Assembly (NCBI GenBank): GCA_023396535.1
Contig: JAEWWD010000295.1
Coordinates: forward strand, 1 to 9,344
Direction: 5' to 3'
Length of the DNA stretch: 9,344 nt
Origin: Bacillota bacterium
GTDB taxonomy: Bacteria > Bacillota > Clostridia > Christensenellales > CAG-138
Within the stretch, counting starts at the first letter, position 1; every line of letters begins with the position of its first letter. Position numbers and translations under genes: made by a program. Below are positions 1-6,154 of this stretch, piece after piece. The notes under the pieces are model-generated. The model was given only the letters and a program-made list of their open reading frames with translations. It was not told where the DNA came from and did no database searches.

Positions 1-90
1 CGATTTATCCCATGTTCAGCCATGGAGAAGTATTTTTTCATGACAAAAAGTAATTTAAGGGAAAGGGTTGCATGAGAAATAGAACAAAAG

Positions 91-116
91 ATCTGCGCCG
101 CTTGTGCGGCGCAGAT
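91..116. repeat. Perfect 11-bp stem-loop, copy 1 of a 26-base repeated palindrome
   Basis: ATCTGCGCCGC pairs perfectly with GCGGCGCAGAT around a TTGT loop. The identical hairpin recurs at 330-355, and identity extends to 28 bases (90-117 and 329-356). Read on the minus strand, this copy is followed by CTTTTGTTC, so it could act as a distal back-up terminator for the leftward operon or for transcripts from further right. The sequence shows the structure; a terminator role is inference. Confidence 0.8.
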
Positions 117-185
117 TCAGCGTATCGATAAACCCCTGTGAGTGGAGATCGAGTTGAAAGTTGTTCAGTATGAAGCTTTCAATCC

Positions 186-220
186 GTCATTTTTCAGCGA
201 CATGTGCGGTGAAAAATGAC
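186..220. repeat. AT-rich stem-loop (11 bp)
   Basis: GTCATTTTTCA (186-196) pairs with TGAAAAATGAC (210-220) around a 13-base loop. It is one of a row of hairpins downstream of the leftward redox operon. It has no proper U-tract of its own after the stem on either strand, so it is not clearly a terminator. Confidence 0.7.
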
Positions 221-226
221 ACCTTG

Positions 227-284
227 CGCGCTTTTTGCTGTTCGGCTCTTTCAGAATGAAAGAGCCGAACAGCAAAAATGCGCG
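227..284. repeat. Very long near-perfect stem-loop (21 bp plus 5 bp)
   Basis: Bases 232-252 pair perfectly with 258-278 around a five-base loop (253-257). After a single bulged T at 279, five more pairs form between 227-231 (CGCGC) and 280-284 (GCGCG). Runs of five T and five A sit inside the base of the stem, so each strand has a T run at the 3' side of its hairpin. That is compatible with a bidirectional terminator. Stems of this perfection are also seen in small palindromic repeat elements, and the sequence alone does not decide between these. Confidence 0.75.
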
Positions 285-285
285 G

Positions 286-323
286 AAAAACCCATCGGCA
301 AAGTCCGCAGGACTTTGCCGATG
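286..323 (-). terminator. Rho-independent terminator of the leftward redox operon
   Basis: On the minus strand a perfect 14-bp stem (CATCGGCAAAGTCC with its complement, 293-306 / 310-323) closes a three-base loop and is followed by GG and TTTTT (290-286). It lies about 50 bases beyond the stop codon at 371 of the last operon gene, the expected place for its terminator. Confidence 0.82.
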
Positions 324-329
324 GTCTGG

Positions 330-355
330 ATCTGCGCCGCTTGTGCGGCGCAGAT
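330..355. repeat. Perfect 11-bp stem-loop, copy 2 of the repeated palindrome
   Basis: This is identical to 91-116: an 11-bp GC-rich stem with a TTGT loop. On the plus strand it is followed by TTTT (355-358). On the minus strand it is the first hairpin met after the stop codon at 371, but it lacks a U-tract there; the next hairpin (293-323) supplies one. Confidence 0.8.
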
Positions 356-370
356 TTTGCATGGACATGG

Positions 371-1552
371 TTATGCGTTTAGCGTTTCAAAGCGATCCAG
401 CCGGAGCGGCGTCAAATCGAATTCTGGTTTCTCACCCGCTATGAGCTGCGACATCAGTACGCCCGTAATGGCCGACAGGCCGATGCCGTCCCCCTCGTGC
501 CCGCAGGCACAGTAGAAGCCGGGGATGGGGGTTTCGGATACGATGGGCTTATGATCCGGCGTATACCCGCGTATACCAGCGTATGTCCGCACCACCTTAA
601 TATCCTGCAGCACCGGATAGAAACGGATTCCGCGCTGCGCGATGGCGCGCAGTATATCGATTTCCACAAGGAGATCGTCTTCCTCGGTGAAGTAGCGGCT
701 GCTGCCCAGAAGGAAATTGTCGCTGCCGGTCGGTTCGAATACGAATGCGACGCCGTACTTTTCCATCAAGGGCGTGACGCTGCGTTTATAGTCCTGCTGA
801 CCGGGAAATTTGGCCATCATGTAGCCGAATTCCATGACCTTCTGCCGGGAGACCTTGAAGCTCTGTTCGGATACGATCAGGTGCCCCTGCCTCGGGCGTA
901 TGGGGATGGAAAGCCCCACCATCGAGCCGATGTGCGGCGCTTTGATACCTGCGCAGTTGACGACCTTGGCGGCATAAACATCGCATTGCGCCGTATGGAG
1001 CAGAAACCCTTCGCCGCTTTTTTCTATGTCCGTTACAGGGCAATGCAGCAGCAGCTCGCCATTGAGACGCTTAATTCCCTCCGCTAGCGCATAGCACAGC
1101 CCCATGGGATACAGGCAGCCGTCGCGGTCAAACCATATGCCGCCCAATATATCCTCCGCGATATATGGTTCGTGCGCGCGAAGCTCCTGCTGATCCATGA
1201 TGTGGGAGGGCATGCCAATCGCGTGCACTTCGTCGCACAGGCGGCGCGCCATTTCCATTTCCGCCTCGGATTCCATGACGAGCATGCTGCCGCGCCGTTC
1301 CCACTCAAAATCGTACCCAAGCTCTTCGGTCAGTTCGTCGAAAAGATCCTGACTGCGCATGGTCATGCTGGCCTCGTACACAGAGCGTTTGTCCCCGGCC
1401 AGCACGTTGCCGTCGCAGCGGCTGGAGGTGAGGCTGGCGAGGTCTCCCGCGTCGATGAGTAATACCCGGTATCCGTGTTTGGCGAGGTAATACGAAGTAG
1501 CGGCGCCGATAGCGCCCGCGCCTATTACAGCGATGTCGGTAGTCTTATGCAT
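371..1552 (-). CDS. FAD-dependent amine/amino-acid oxidoreductase (DadA / HcnC / sarcosine oxidase beta-like)
   Basis: This 393-residue protein belongs to the DAO family of FAD oxidoreductases, which oxidise the C-N bond of amino acids or secondary amines to an imine. The N-terminus carries the Rossmann dinucleotide-binding motif GAGAIG (11-16), with the ribose-binding acidic residue D34 at the end of strand two. The C-terminal part has the usual family ending (RTYAGIRGYTPDHKPI, then GHEGDGIGLS, about residues 329-368). The length is normal for a stand-alone DadA/HcnC-type subunit, and no signal peptide or membrane segment is visible. The ATG overlaps the upstream ferredoxin gene by eight bases, indicating translational coupling; the Shine-Dalgarno is weak (GAGG). 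As the last gene of the redox operon it is the likely catalytic, substrate-oxidising subunit, passing electrons to its iron-sulfur partners. The substrate (proline, hydroxyproline, sarcosine, a D-amino acid or other) cannot be told from sequence. The family call is firm and the complex membership is inferred from context. Confidence 0.88.
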   Translation of the reverse strand: MHKTTDIAVIGAGAIGAATSYYLAKHGYRVLLIDAGDLASLTSSRCDGNVLAGDKRSVYEASMTMRSQDLFDELTEELGYDFEWERRGSMLVMESEAEMEMARRLCDEVHAIGMPSHIMDQQELRAHEPYIAEDILGGIWFDRDGCLYPMGLCYALAEGIKRLNGELLLHCPVTDIEKSGEGFLLHTAQCDVYAAKVVNCAGIKAPHIGSMVGLSIPIRPRQGHLIVSEQSFKVSRQKVMEFGYMMAKFPGQQDYKRSVTPLMEKYGVAFVFEPTGSDNFLLGSSRYFTEEDDLLVEIDILRAIAQRGIRFYPVLQDIKVVRTYAGIRGYTPDHKPIVSETPIPGFYCACGHEGDGIGLSAITGVLMSQLIAGEKPEFDLTPLRLDRFETLNA

Positions 1553-2378
1553 CCTCGTTCCCTCCCCTGGCCAGTTCCCCGAATGTAACGGGTCGAACGG
1601 GCGGCCTGCTGGTAGCGGGCTTCAGCTCGGATGGGGCTTTGCCCGTTTCCTCCGCCAGTATGCGCATGGTGATCCGGCTGCAGGAGCGTCCCTGGCACAG
1701 TCCCATGCCGCAGCGTACGCGGCGTTTGACCTCCGTAACGGTGGTTGCGCCGTATTCGCGGATAGCCTTACGGATTTCACCGGCGGTTACTTCCTCGCAG
1801 CGGCATACGAGCACGTCGTCCGGCAATGTTGTATTCGCCTGCGCGGCGCGTTCGCTGACCGGCACGCGCCGGGCGTTTGCGCGGCGGATGGTGCGCACGT
1901 CGTCCGCGTATTCCTTGGGTATGGCGATGGTGACGACGGCGGTATGGTCGTTCTTCGCGCCGTTCTGCACGCGGATAACACGCCCCATGCACACGAATTC
2001 GCCCGCGCGGTCGAGCGCCTCAGCCTCGGCGTCCTTTTCCGGCAGCGGCAGATATTCGAACGGGAAGCTGACAGTAGCTTCCGTATCGCTGTATGCCTTA
2101 TTCACGACGAATATCGCGAGCCCCGGACAGGCCGCGACGCATTGCCCGCAGCCCGTGCAGATACTGCTGTCCACAACGGGCGTATTGGTGATGGGCTGTC
2201 CTATGCGGATCGCCCCAAACGGACACGCCGCCTCGCAGGGGTTGCAGGGGATTTCCTGTACGCATTCCAAAACGGCGACCGGGCCTTTTGCAAACCGCGT
2301 TTCGTCGGGCCAGCCGTTCGCCTGCCTGATTTCCTCAAAGGAAGGACAGCCAGTGTATACCAAGCCGGTCTCATCCAT
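1545..2378 (-). CDS. Ferredoxin / BFD-like fusion, iron-sulfur electron-transfer subunit
   Basis: This 277-residue electron-transfer protein has two parts. The first holds a ferredoxin-like pair of cluster motifs: a canonical C74-x2-C77-x2-C80-x3-C84-P and a variant C45-x2-C48-x3-C52-P. In the variant the expected first cysteine (position 42) is glutamate and the nearest cysteine is C39. The second part, about 189-240, is a BFD-like [2Fe-2S] domain with CRC (192-194) and C223-x4-C228, the pattern found at the C-terminus of HcnB and sarcosine oxidase alpha-type proteins. An unassigned linker of about 90 residues joins them. The ATG overlaps the preceding stop by one base (TAATG) with a strong GGAGG nine or so bases upstream, so translation is coupled. 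Its place between two flavoproteins suggests it wires them together and possibly to a ferredoxin pool. The domain call is solid; cluster occupancy is inference. Confidence 0.87.
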   Translation of the reverse strand: MDETGLVYTGCPSFEEIRQANGWPDETRFAKGPVAVLECVQEIPCNPCEAACPFGAIRIGQPITNTPVVDSSICTGCGQCVAACPGLAIFVVNKAYSDTEATVSFPFEYLPLPEKDAEAEALDRAGEFVCMGRVIRVQNGAKNDHTAVVTIAIPKEYADDVRTIRRANARRVPVSERAAQANTTLPDDVLVCRCEEVTAGEIRKAIREYGATTVTEVKRRVRCGMGLCQGRSCSRITMRILAEETGKAPSELKPATSRPPVRPVTFGELARGGNEDA

Positions 2379-3463
2379 TATTGCAGTCCTCCTTCGGTGA
2401 TTCTTGTTTTCGCGTTCTGGCGCTTGGCGCCGAACGGCCCCAGCCGCAGGGCGGCCAACCGATTTCGGATATCCGCCTTTCTTTCTTCGGCCTGTTTGTC
2501 GCTGAGGTATCCGAGCCTGTGCGCTACCACAGCGCCCGCGAGCCTGCCTTCGTCCATGGCGGTGCTCGCCTCTTCCACGCCGGCCGTATCGCCGGCGATG
2601 TAGATGCCGTCCACGCTGGTGCGCATATTTTCATCGTGTGCTGGCATCCACCCGCCCAGTTCGGGTATAAGCACGTGCTTCGCCCCGCACATCCACGCGA
2701 GATCGGAGGTGGGCCTCAGCCCCGCCGCGATGCAGACAACATCCACATCGAATTCTTTTTCGGTGCCGGGAACGGGCTGCCAGTTATCAAGCCGGGCGAT
2801 GACTGCGCGCTCCACCTGAACGTTTCCTTCCGCCCGTATGATGGTATGATTGAGGTAAAACGGCACGCCCGCGCGCCGTACTTTGGCGGCGTGTACGCCG
2901 TACGCGCCGATGCGCGGCGCGGCTTCCACAATGCCCACCACGTCCGCGCCTGCCTGCAGGAGCTGATAGGTGACGATGACTCCCACGTTGCCGGAGCCTA
3001 TCATCAGTACGCGTTTTCCGGGCAGAACTCGGTTGACGTTGATCATGGTTTGCGCCGCGCCAGCGCCCATAACCCCGGGCAGCGTCCATCCGTCGAAATT
3101 CAGCGCGTTTTCCGCCGCGCCGGTGCAGATGAGTATGGTTTCAGCCTGCACGACCACGGTTTCGCCGTTCTTCAGTACGGCCACCCGCTTATCCGGGAAT
3201 ATGCCGATGGCGGCGCTGTCCAGCCAGACCTCGACGCCAAGGCGCTGTGTATCCGCGAGGAGCTGCTCTCCGATATTCACGCCGCGGATACCCGCGTTGT
3301 GGGATTTGGAGCCGAAGAATTTGTGAATCTGCTTGAACAATTGCCCGCCGGGCCGCTTATTTTCATCTATCAGCAGCACGTGTACGCCGGCCTGGGCCGC
3401 TTCGATCGCTGCGGCAAGCCCCGCGGGGCCGCCGCCAATGATAACCAATTCCCGTTTAGCCAT
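2378..3463 (-). CDS. NAD(P)/FAD-dependent oxidoreductase, HcnB / OoxA-like without C-terminal BFD domain
   Basis: This 361-residue flavoprotein is of the pyridine nucleotide-disulfide oxidoreductase class. From the ATG start it shows the FAD-binding GGGPAG (10-15), a second nucleotide-binding GSGNVG (156-161), and a C-terminal FAD-contact motif, GIYIAGD (286-292). The stretch LPGVMGAGAAQTMIN (128-142) is typical of the alpha subunits of HcnB / opine oxidase / hydroxyproline dehydrogenase complexes. Those relatives usually run about 100 residues longer and end in a BFD-like [2Fe-2S] domain. Here the protein stops before it, and that domain is found in the next gene. I chose ATG at 3463 because the AAAAGGA motif is about ten bases upstream; a GTG at 3469 is possible but lies only four bases from it. 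The start overlaps the end of the small [2Fe-2S] gene by eight bases. It probably accepts electrons from the DadA-like subunit and may use NAD(P), which is inferred. Confidence 0.88.
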   Translation of the reverse strand: MAKRELVIIGGGPAGLAAAIEAAQAGVHVLLIDENKRPGGQLFKQIHKFFGSKSHNAGIRGVNIGEQLLADTQRLGVEVWLDSAAIGIFPDKRVAVLKNGETVVVQAETILICTGAAENALNFDGWTLPGVMGAGAAQTMINVNRVLPGKRVLMIGSGNVGVIVTYQLLQAGADVVGIVEAAPRIGAYGVHAAKVRRAGVPFYLNHTIIRAEGNVQVERAVIARLDNWQPVPGTEKEFDVDVVCIAAGLRPTSDLAWMCGAKHVLIPELGGWMPAHDENMRTSVDGIYIAGDTAGVEEASTAMDEGRLAGAVVAHRLGYLSDKQAEERKADIRNRLAALRLGPFGAKRQNAKTRITEGGLQ

Positions 3464-3794
3464 TTTCACATGTTCCTTTTCCGCAGCCTTCCTGAGTCTC
3501 GATCACCATGCCGTCTTCCACGGGGGTGACGCATGTCCTCACGTTCGGCTTGCCGTTGACTACCATGACGCAATCCGTACATTGGCCGATGCCGCAGAAT
3601 ATGCCGCGCGGCTCATGACGCCTGGATGTATGACGATGTACGCGAATGCCGTTTGCCAAAAGAGCCGCCGCGATCATTTCTCCCTTGATCGCAAAAAGCG
3701 GCCGCCCGTCCACCGTGATGCGCACGGTTTCAGGCCCGTCGAGATCGCCCAGTATCGGATGATGCTGGATCCTCATTTCTTCGGTTGTCTGCAT
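3456..3794 (-). CDS. Small (2Fe-2S)-binding protein, HcnA / sarcosine oxidase-type
   Basis: This 112-residue plant-type [2Fe-2S] domain protein has cluster ligands visible as C67-x4-C72-x2-C75-x12-C88, the Fer2_4 arrangement of HcnA and of the N-terminal domain of sarcosine oxidase alpha subunits. The preceding RGIFCGIGQCTDC stretch is characteristic. The C-terminus adds two more cysteines (C104, C109) of unknown role. The ATG at 3794 has a strong GGAGG about eight bases upstream. It is the first of four overlapping genes, and a promoter candidate lies about 70-100 bases upstream, inside the end of the transporter gene. Its role would be to carry electrons between flavins in a heteromeric amine or imino-acid dehydrogenase. 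The family call is confident; the physiological reaction is not known. Confidence 0.9.
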   Translation of the reverse strand: MQTTEEMRIQHHPILGDLDGPETVRITVDGRPLFAIKGEMIAAALLANGIRVHRHTSRRHEPRGIFCGIGQCTDCVMVVNGKPNVRTCVTPVEDGMVIETQEGCGKGTCENG

Positions 3795-3865
3795 GATTTT
3801 CCTCCGAGAATGTGTTTGCGCAGAAGTCGCGCGCTACTGTGAAATGTTATTTATTCGCCGTGTAT

Positions 3866-3894
3866 ATTCTAGCACTCCGTGTCAGTGATGTCAT
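3866..3894 (-). promoter_or_regulatory. Internal promoter for the four redox genes
   Basis: On the minus strand an ATGACA box (3894-3889) and a TAGAAT box (3871-3866) are separated by exactly 17 bases, with a TG one base before the -10 hexamer (extended -10). The -10 box contains the TAG stop codon of the transporter gene. Start of transcription would fall near 3860, leaving a leader of about 65 bases before the ATG at 3794. It implies the redox genes can be expressed without the transporter. Confidence 0.55.
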
Positions 3895-5164
3895 CATTTT
3901 TGCCCGATTTTTCTGCACTTTTTTTCGTGTGATAATCATCAGTGATGAGCAGACGAAACGATGGGAGCAAAGCGCTGACCCCGGCGAGCAGCATTGTCAG
4001 TATACCGGATATCGAAAACCAGGTCGCTACGCCGATGACCTCGGCGAAACTGCCCGCCAGCAGGAGGCCGAGCGGCATGGCCGCCATGGTGGCGCTGGAG
4101 CACAGCGCGAGCACGCGGCCCAAATAACGTTCCTCTATTCTGTGCTGGAATATGGCTGTGCGCACGCCGGAATAAAAAGGCACGCTCAGACCGTTTATCA
4201 GTGAAAGCGCCATGAATATGGGCAGGCCCGCCGGGGGCAGCAACCCTGTCAGCAATATGCCTGCGCCGTACAGGCCGATGGACCATAAAAAAGCGCGCGG
4301 ACGGTTGATGCGCTGCCCTATTCTGCTCAGCAGCACCGCGCCAAGCAGCAGCCCAAGCGAGAACAAAGTCTCCACAATACCGGATTCCCGATAACCGCCA
4401 TGAAAGTGCGTCATTGTAATCAAGGGATACAGCGTACCGATGGGGAAGTATACGATGGCATACAGGGCGCTTACGATCATGAGCGAGATTATTCCGGGCT
4501 CACGACGTGCGGCGTCGATGCCCTCCCTTGTTTCTGCAAGCAGGCTGCGACTGCAGGCTTGCTCGCGCGCGGGACGTTCGAGCTTCACAAACAGCAGCAG
4601 CGAAACCGCGGCGATAGCGCCGAGTATATCCAACAGCACGATAACGTTCAGCTTCCATATGCCGTAAAGCAGCGCCGCCAGGCCGGGGCTTATGACCATA
4701 GAGATGGATTCGAACCCCTGGGAATACCCTGCGTATTTCGTCAATTGCTCCCGGGGAACGATGAGCGGCGTGGAGGCGTGCAGCGACGGGTAATGGAACG
4801 CGGCGCCTATGGAGCGTAAAAACAGTACCGCGAATATCAGCCATATGGGGATTTCGCCGAACGCGCCCGCAACGGCGAGCAGGCTGCTTGCAGCCGCAAT
4901 AAATAAATCCGCCGCGATCATGACCCGTTTGCGGTCGTACCGATCAACAATTGTGCCGCAGAATGAGCCAAGCACAGCCCTTGGAAGAAAGCCCGTCAGC
5001 GTGGCGAGTGTGAGTATGGCGGCGGATTCTGTCCGCATGGTGAGGTACCAGACAATGGACATCTGCAGCACCGAGCTGGTCAGCATGGAAACAGCCTGCC
5101 CCGCCCATATGGTCATGAATGTTTTCTTCCAGTCCGGCATCGTGTTTTTCGGGCTTGTTTGCAT
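3869..5164 (-). CDS. MFS transporter, MefA-like efflux family
   Basis: This 431-residue polytopic membrane protein has about twelve hydrophobic segments in two halves, joined by a cytoplasmic loop around residues 195-225. The loop between segments two and three carries the MFS motif-A signature as DRYDRKR (74-80). Overall layout and motifs resemble the MefA/MFS_3 group, which contains drug exporters but also many carriers of unknown cargo. I chose the ATG at 5164, where AAAAGGA ends ten bases upstream; the in-frame GTG at 5173 sits one base from that motif and is unlikely. A hydrophilic, lysine-rich tail ends the protein. It lies 74 bases upstream of the redox genes on the same strand with no terminator between, so co-transcription is likely and it may move the substrate or product of the complex. 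Drug resistance should not be assumed. Confidence 0.85.
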   Translation of the reverse strand: MQTSPKNTMPDWKKTFMTIWAGQAVSMLTSSVLQMSIVWYLTMRTESAAILTLATLTGFLPRAVLGSFCGTIVDRYDRKRVMIAADLFIAAASSLLAVAGAFGEIPIWLIFAVLFLRSIGAAFHYPSLHASTPLIVPREQLTKYAGYSQGFESISMVISPGLAALLYGIWKLNVIVLLDILGAIAAVSLLLFVKLERPAREQACSRSLLAETREGIDAARREPGIISLMIVSALYAIVYFPIGTLYPLITMTHFHGGYRESGIVETLFSLGLLLGAVLLSRIGQRINRPRAFLWSIGLYGAGILLTGLLPPAGLPIFMALSLINGLSVPFYSGVRTAIFQHRIEERYLGRVLALCSSATMAAMPLGLLLAGSFAEVIGVATWFSISGILTMLLAGVSALLPSFRLLITDDYHTKKSAEKSGKNDDITDTEC

Positions 5165-5198
5165 GTGCTGCACGTCCTTTTACCAGCATACTTGGATT

Positions 5199-5228
5199 AT
5201 TATAAGCCGGAGGCGGATACTCCGGCAA
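5199..5228 (-). promoter_or_regulatory. Promoter of the transporter-redox operon
   Basis: A perfect TATAAT (5204-5199) is preceded at 18 bases by TTGCCG (5228-5223) on the minus strand. Transcription would begin near 5192, giving a leader of about 28 bases with the Shine-Dalgarno at 5181-5175 and the ATG at 5164. Confidence 0.6.
5206..5226. promoter_or_regulatory. Candidate operator palindrome in the divergent promoter region
   Basis: GCCGGAG (5206-5212) and CTCCGGC (5220-5226) form a perfect inverted repeat with a seven-base spacer. It fills the spacer between the -35 and -10 boxes of the transporter promoter and overlaps the -35 box. Because it lies upstream of the predicted transcription start it is more likely a protein-binding site than an RNA hairpin. 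The regulator is unknown and is not encoded in this window. Confidence 0.45.
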
Positions 5229-5259
5229 TACAAGAGTTACGCGTTCACTCTGAAGGACT

Positions 5260-5288
5260 TTGACGGTGGGATGCGCGAATAGTATACT
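5260..5288 (+). promoter_or_regulatory. Sigma-A promoter of the PHP-domain gene
   Basis: TTGACG (5260-5265) and TATACT (5283-5288) are 17 bases apart, matching consensus at five of six positions each. Transcription would begin near 5295, about 50 bases before the start codon. Confidence 0.7.
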
Positions 5289-5343
5289 AATATCGGGAAT
5301 GGCTAATCATTCCATCTGATCGGGAACGAAGGAGGCCGCCGAA

Positions 5344-6084
5344 TTGGAACCTCGATACAAATTCGATCCGCATGTGCACACCAACAAAGGGGGCAAACCC
5401 GGGCGCATATCCACGGAAACGCTTATTGAGCGTTATTGCGCGCTTGGATATCAGGGCATCGCGATCACAAACCACCTAAACGAGAAGTGTGTATCCAAGT
5501 TTGCCTGTGCGGACGATTGGGCGCAAAGCGTTGAGACGTTCCTGTGTGGATACCGCAGCGCGAAAAAGCTGGGGGATAAAATGGGGCTCGACGTCATATT
5601 GGGTATGGAGCTGCGCTTCCCGGAAAACGACAACGACTATCTCGTATACGGCTTCGACGAGGCGTTTTTGCTGCGCAATCCCTATCTGTACCGCATGGGG
5701 CACGCCGCGTTTTTCGATATGTTTGGCAAGAAAGTGCTGATCATACACGCGCATCCCTTCCGCGACAACAATCAGGTTGTTTACCATGAAAGCGTGCATG
5801 GCGTGGAGATCGCCAACTGCTGCGCGCGGCATGAAAACTGCAATGAGCAGGCTCTCAGGCTTTGCAAAGAAAACCCGCGCCTATACAGACTGTGCGGTTC
5901 GGACGCGCGCAGGGACGGCGAGGAAGGACACGCGTGGATGCTGTTCGATACGCCTATCCGCGATTCCTTTGAGTTCAAAAACGCCGTGGAGCGGGGCGGA
6001 TATACGTTGCATTGCACCGACGAGCGCGAACAAAAAATTATCAAGGATGCGGAGACATTCTTTCGTGCGGGCGGCGCTGCATAA
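5344..6084 (+). CDS. PHP-domain metal-dependent phosphoesterase
   Basis: This 246-residue protein of the polymerase and histidinol phosphatase (PHP) family folds as a distorted TIM barrel with a di- or trinuclear metal site that hydrolyses phosphoester bonds. Visible ligand motifs are H10-V-H12, the ITNH motif ending at H44, E89 in the GMEL strand, HAHP with H135 and H137, and D187 in CGSDAR. Most relatives read GSDAH at the last motif; here arginine replaces the histidine, so one metal ligand may be lost or supplied elsewhere. The start is TTG, chosen because AAGGAGG (5329-5335) lies eight bases upstream and the HVH motif follows closely, as usual in PHP proteins. It has its own promoter and diverges from the transporter operon. 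The substrate is unknown: stand-alone PHP proteins include histidinol-phosphatases, YcdX-like enzymes and nucleotide or oligonucleotide phosphatases. Confidence 0.85.
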   Translation: MEPRYKFDPHVHTNKGGKPGRISTETLIERYCALGYQGIAITNHLNEKCVSKFACADDWAQSVETFLCGYRSAKKLGDKMGLDVILGMELRFPENDNDYLVYGFDEAFLLRNPYLYRMGHAAFFDMFGKKVLIIHAHPFRDNNQVVYHESVHGVEIANCCARHENCNEQALRLCKENPRLYRLCGSDARRDGEEGHAWMLFDTPIRDSFEFKNAVERGGYTLHCTDEREQKIIKDAETFFRAGGAA

Positions 6085-6119
6085 GCACTGATATGCATGT
6101 ATATTTATAAAAGACGTGC

Positions 6120-6148
6120 TTGACAGCGGCCGGGGCGTATGCTAAGAT
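6120..6148 (+). promoter_or_regulatory. Promoter of the T-box leader
   Basis: A perfect TTGACA (6120-6125) is followed after 17 bases by TAAGAT (6143-6148), with an extended -10 TG at 6140-6141. Transcription would begin near 6155, just before Stem I of the T-box leader. It lies 35 bases after the PHP stop codon, so the acyl-CoA synthetase is an independent unit. Confidence 0.8.
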
Positions 6149-6154
6149 ACAGAA

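Larger units (their letters stand above)
1..370. other. Non-coding, stem-loop-rich intergenic region
   Basis: I see no convincing gene here. Five strong hairpins lie between 91 and 355 and a weaker one at 154-182 (TTGAAAG / CTTTCAA); the strong ones are listed separately. At the extreme left edge two short frames stay open to the window border. A plus-strand frame ends at a TAA at 51-53 and could be the C-terminal tail of a gene lying to the left. A minus-strand frame starts with an ATG at 40 (MKKYFSMAEHG...) but has no Shine-Dalgarno sequence. Neither can be settled from this window. The minus-strand operon at 371-5164 ends into this region. Confidence 0.6.

Noticed and set aside
1..42. Minus-strand ATG at 40 opening a frame to the window edge (MKKYFSMAEHG...).
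   Set aside because: It is only about 13 codons, with a pyrimidine-rich upstream lacking any Shine-Dalgarno, and a competing plus-strand frame ends in the same place. It cannot be supported from this window.
91..355. CRISPR array suggested by a repeated 26-28 base palindrome.
   Set aside because: There are only two copies about 239 bases apart with hairpins between, so there is no regular repeat-spacer structure, and no cas genes.
1533..3529. Two long plus-strand open frames (1533-2603 and 2381-3529) opposite the redox genes.
   Set aside because: They yield no family motifs and mirror the codon structure of the minus-strand genes, whose cofactor motifs are unambiguous.
371..3794. Calling the redox genes a hydrogen cyanide synthase (hcnABC).
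   Set aside because: The resemblance is at family level only. The class includes enzymes for many amines and imino acids, the domain layout differs, and nothing in the window indicates glycine as substrate.
3869..5164. Calling the MFS protein a macrolide resistance determinant.
   Set aside because: MefA-like topology and motif A are shared by many non-resistance carriers, and the operon context points to metabolism.
6083..6121. AAGCAC / GTGCTT inverted repeat after the PHP gene as a terminator.
   Set aside because: It has six pairs with a 27-base loop and no T run, and its 3' arm overlaps the -35 box of the T-box promoter, so it is probably chance.
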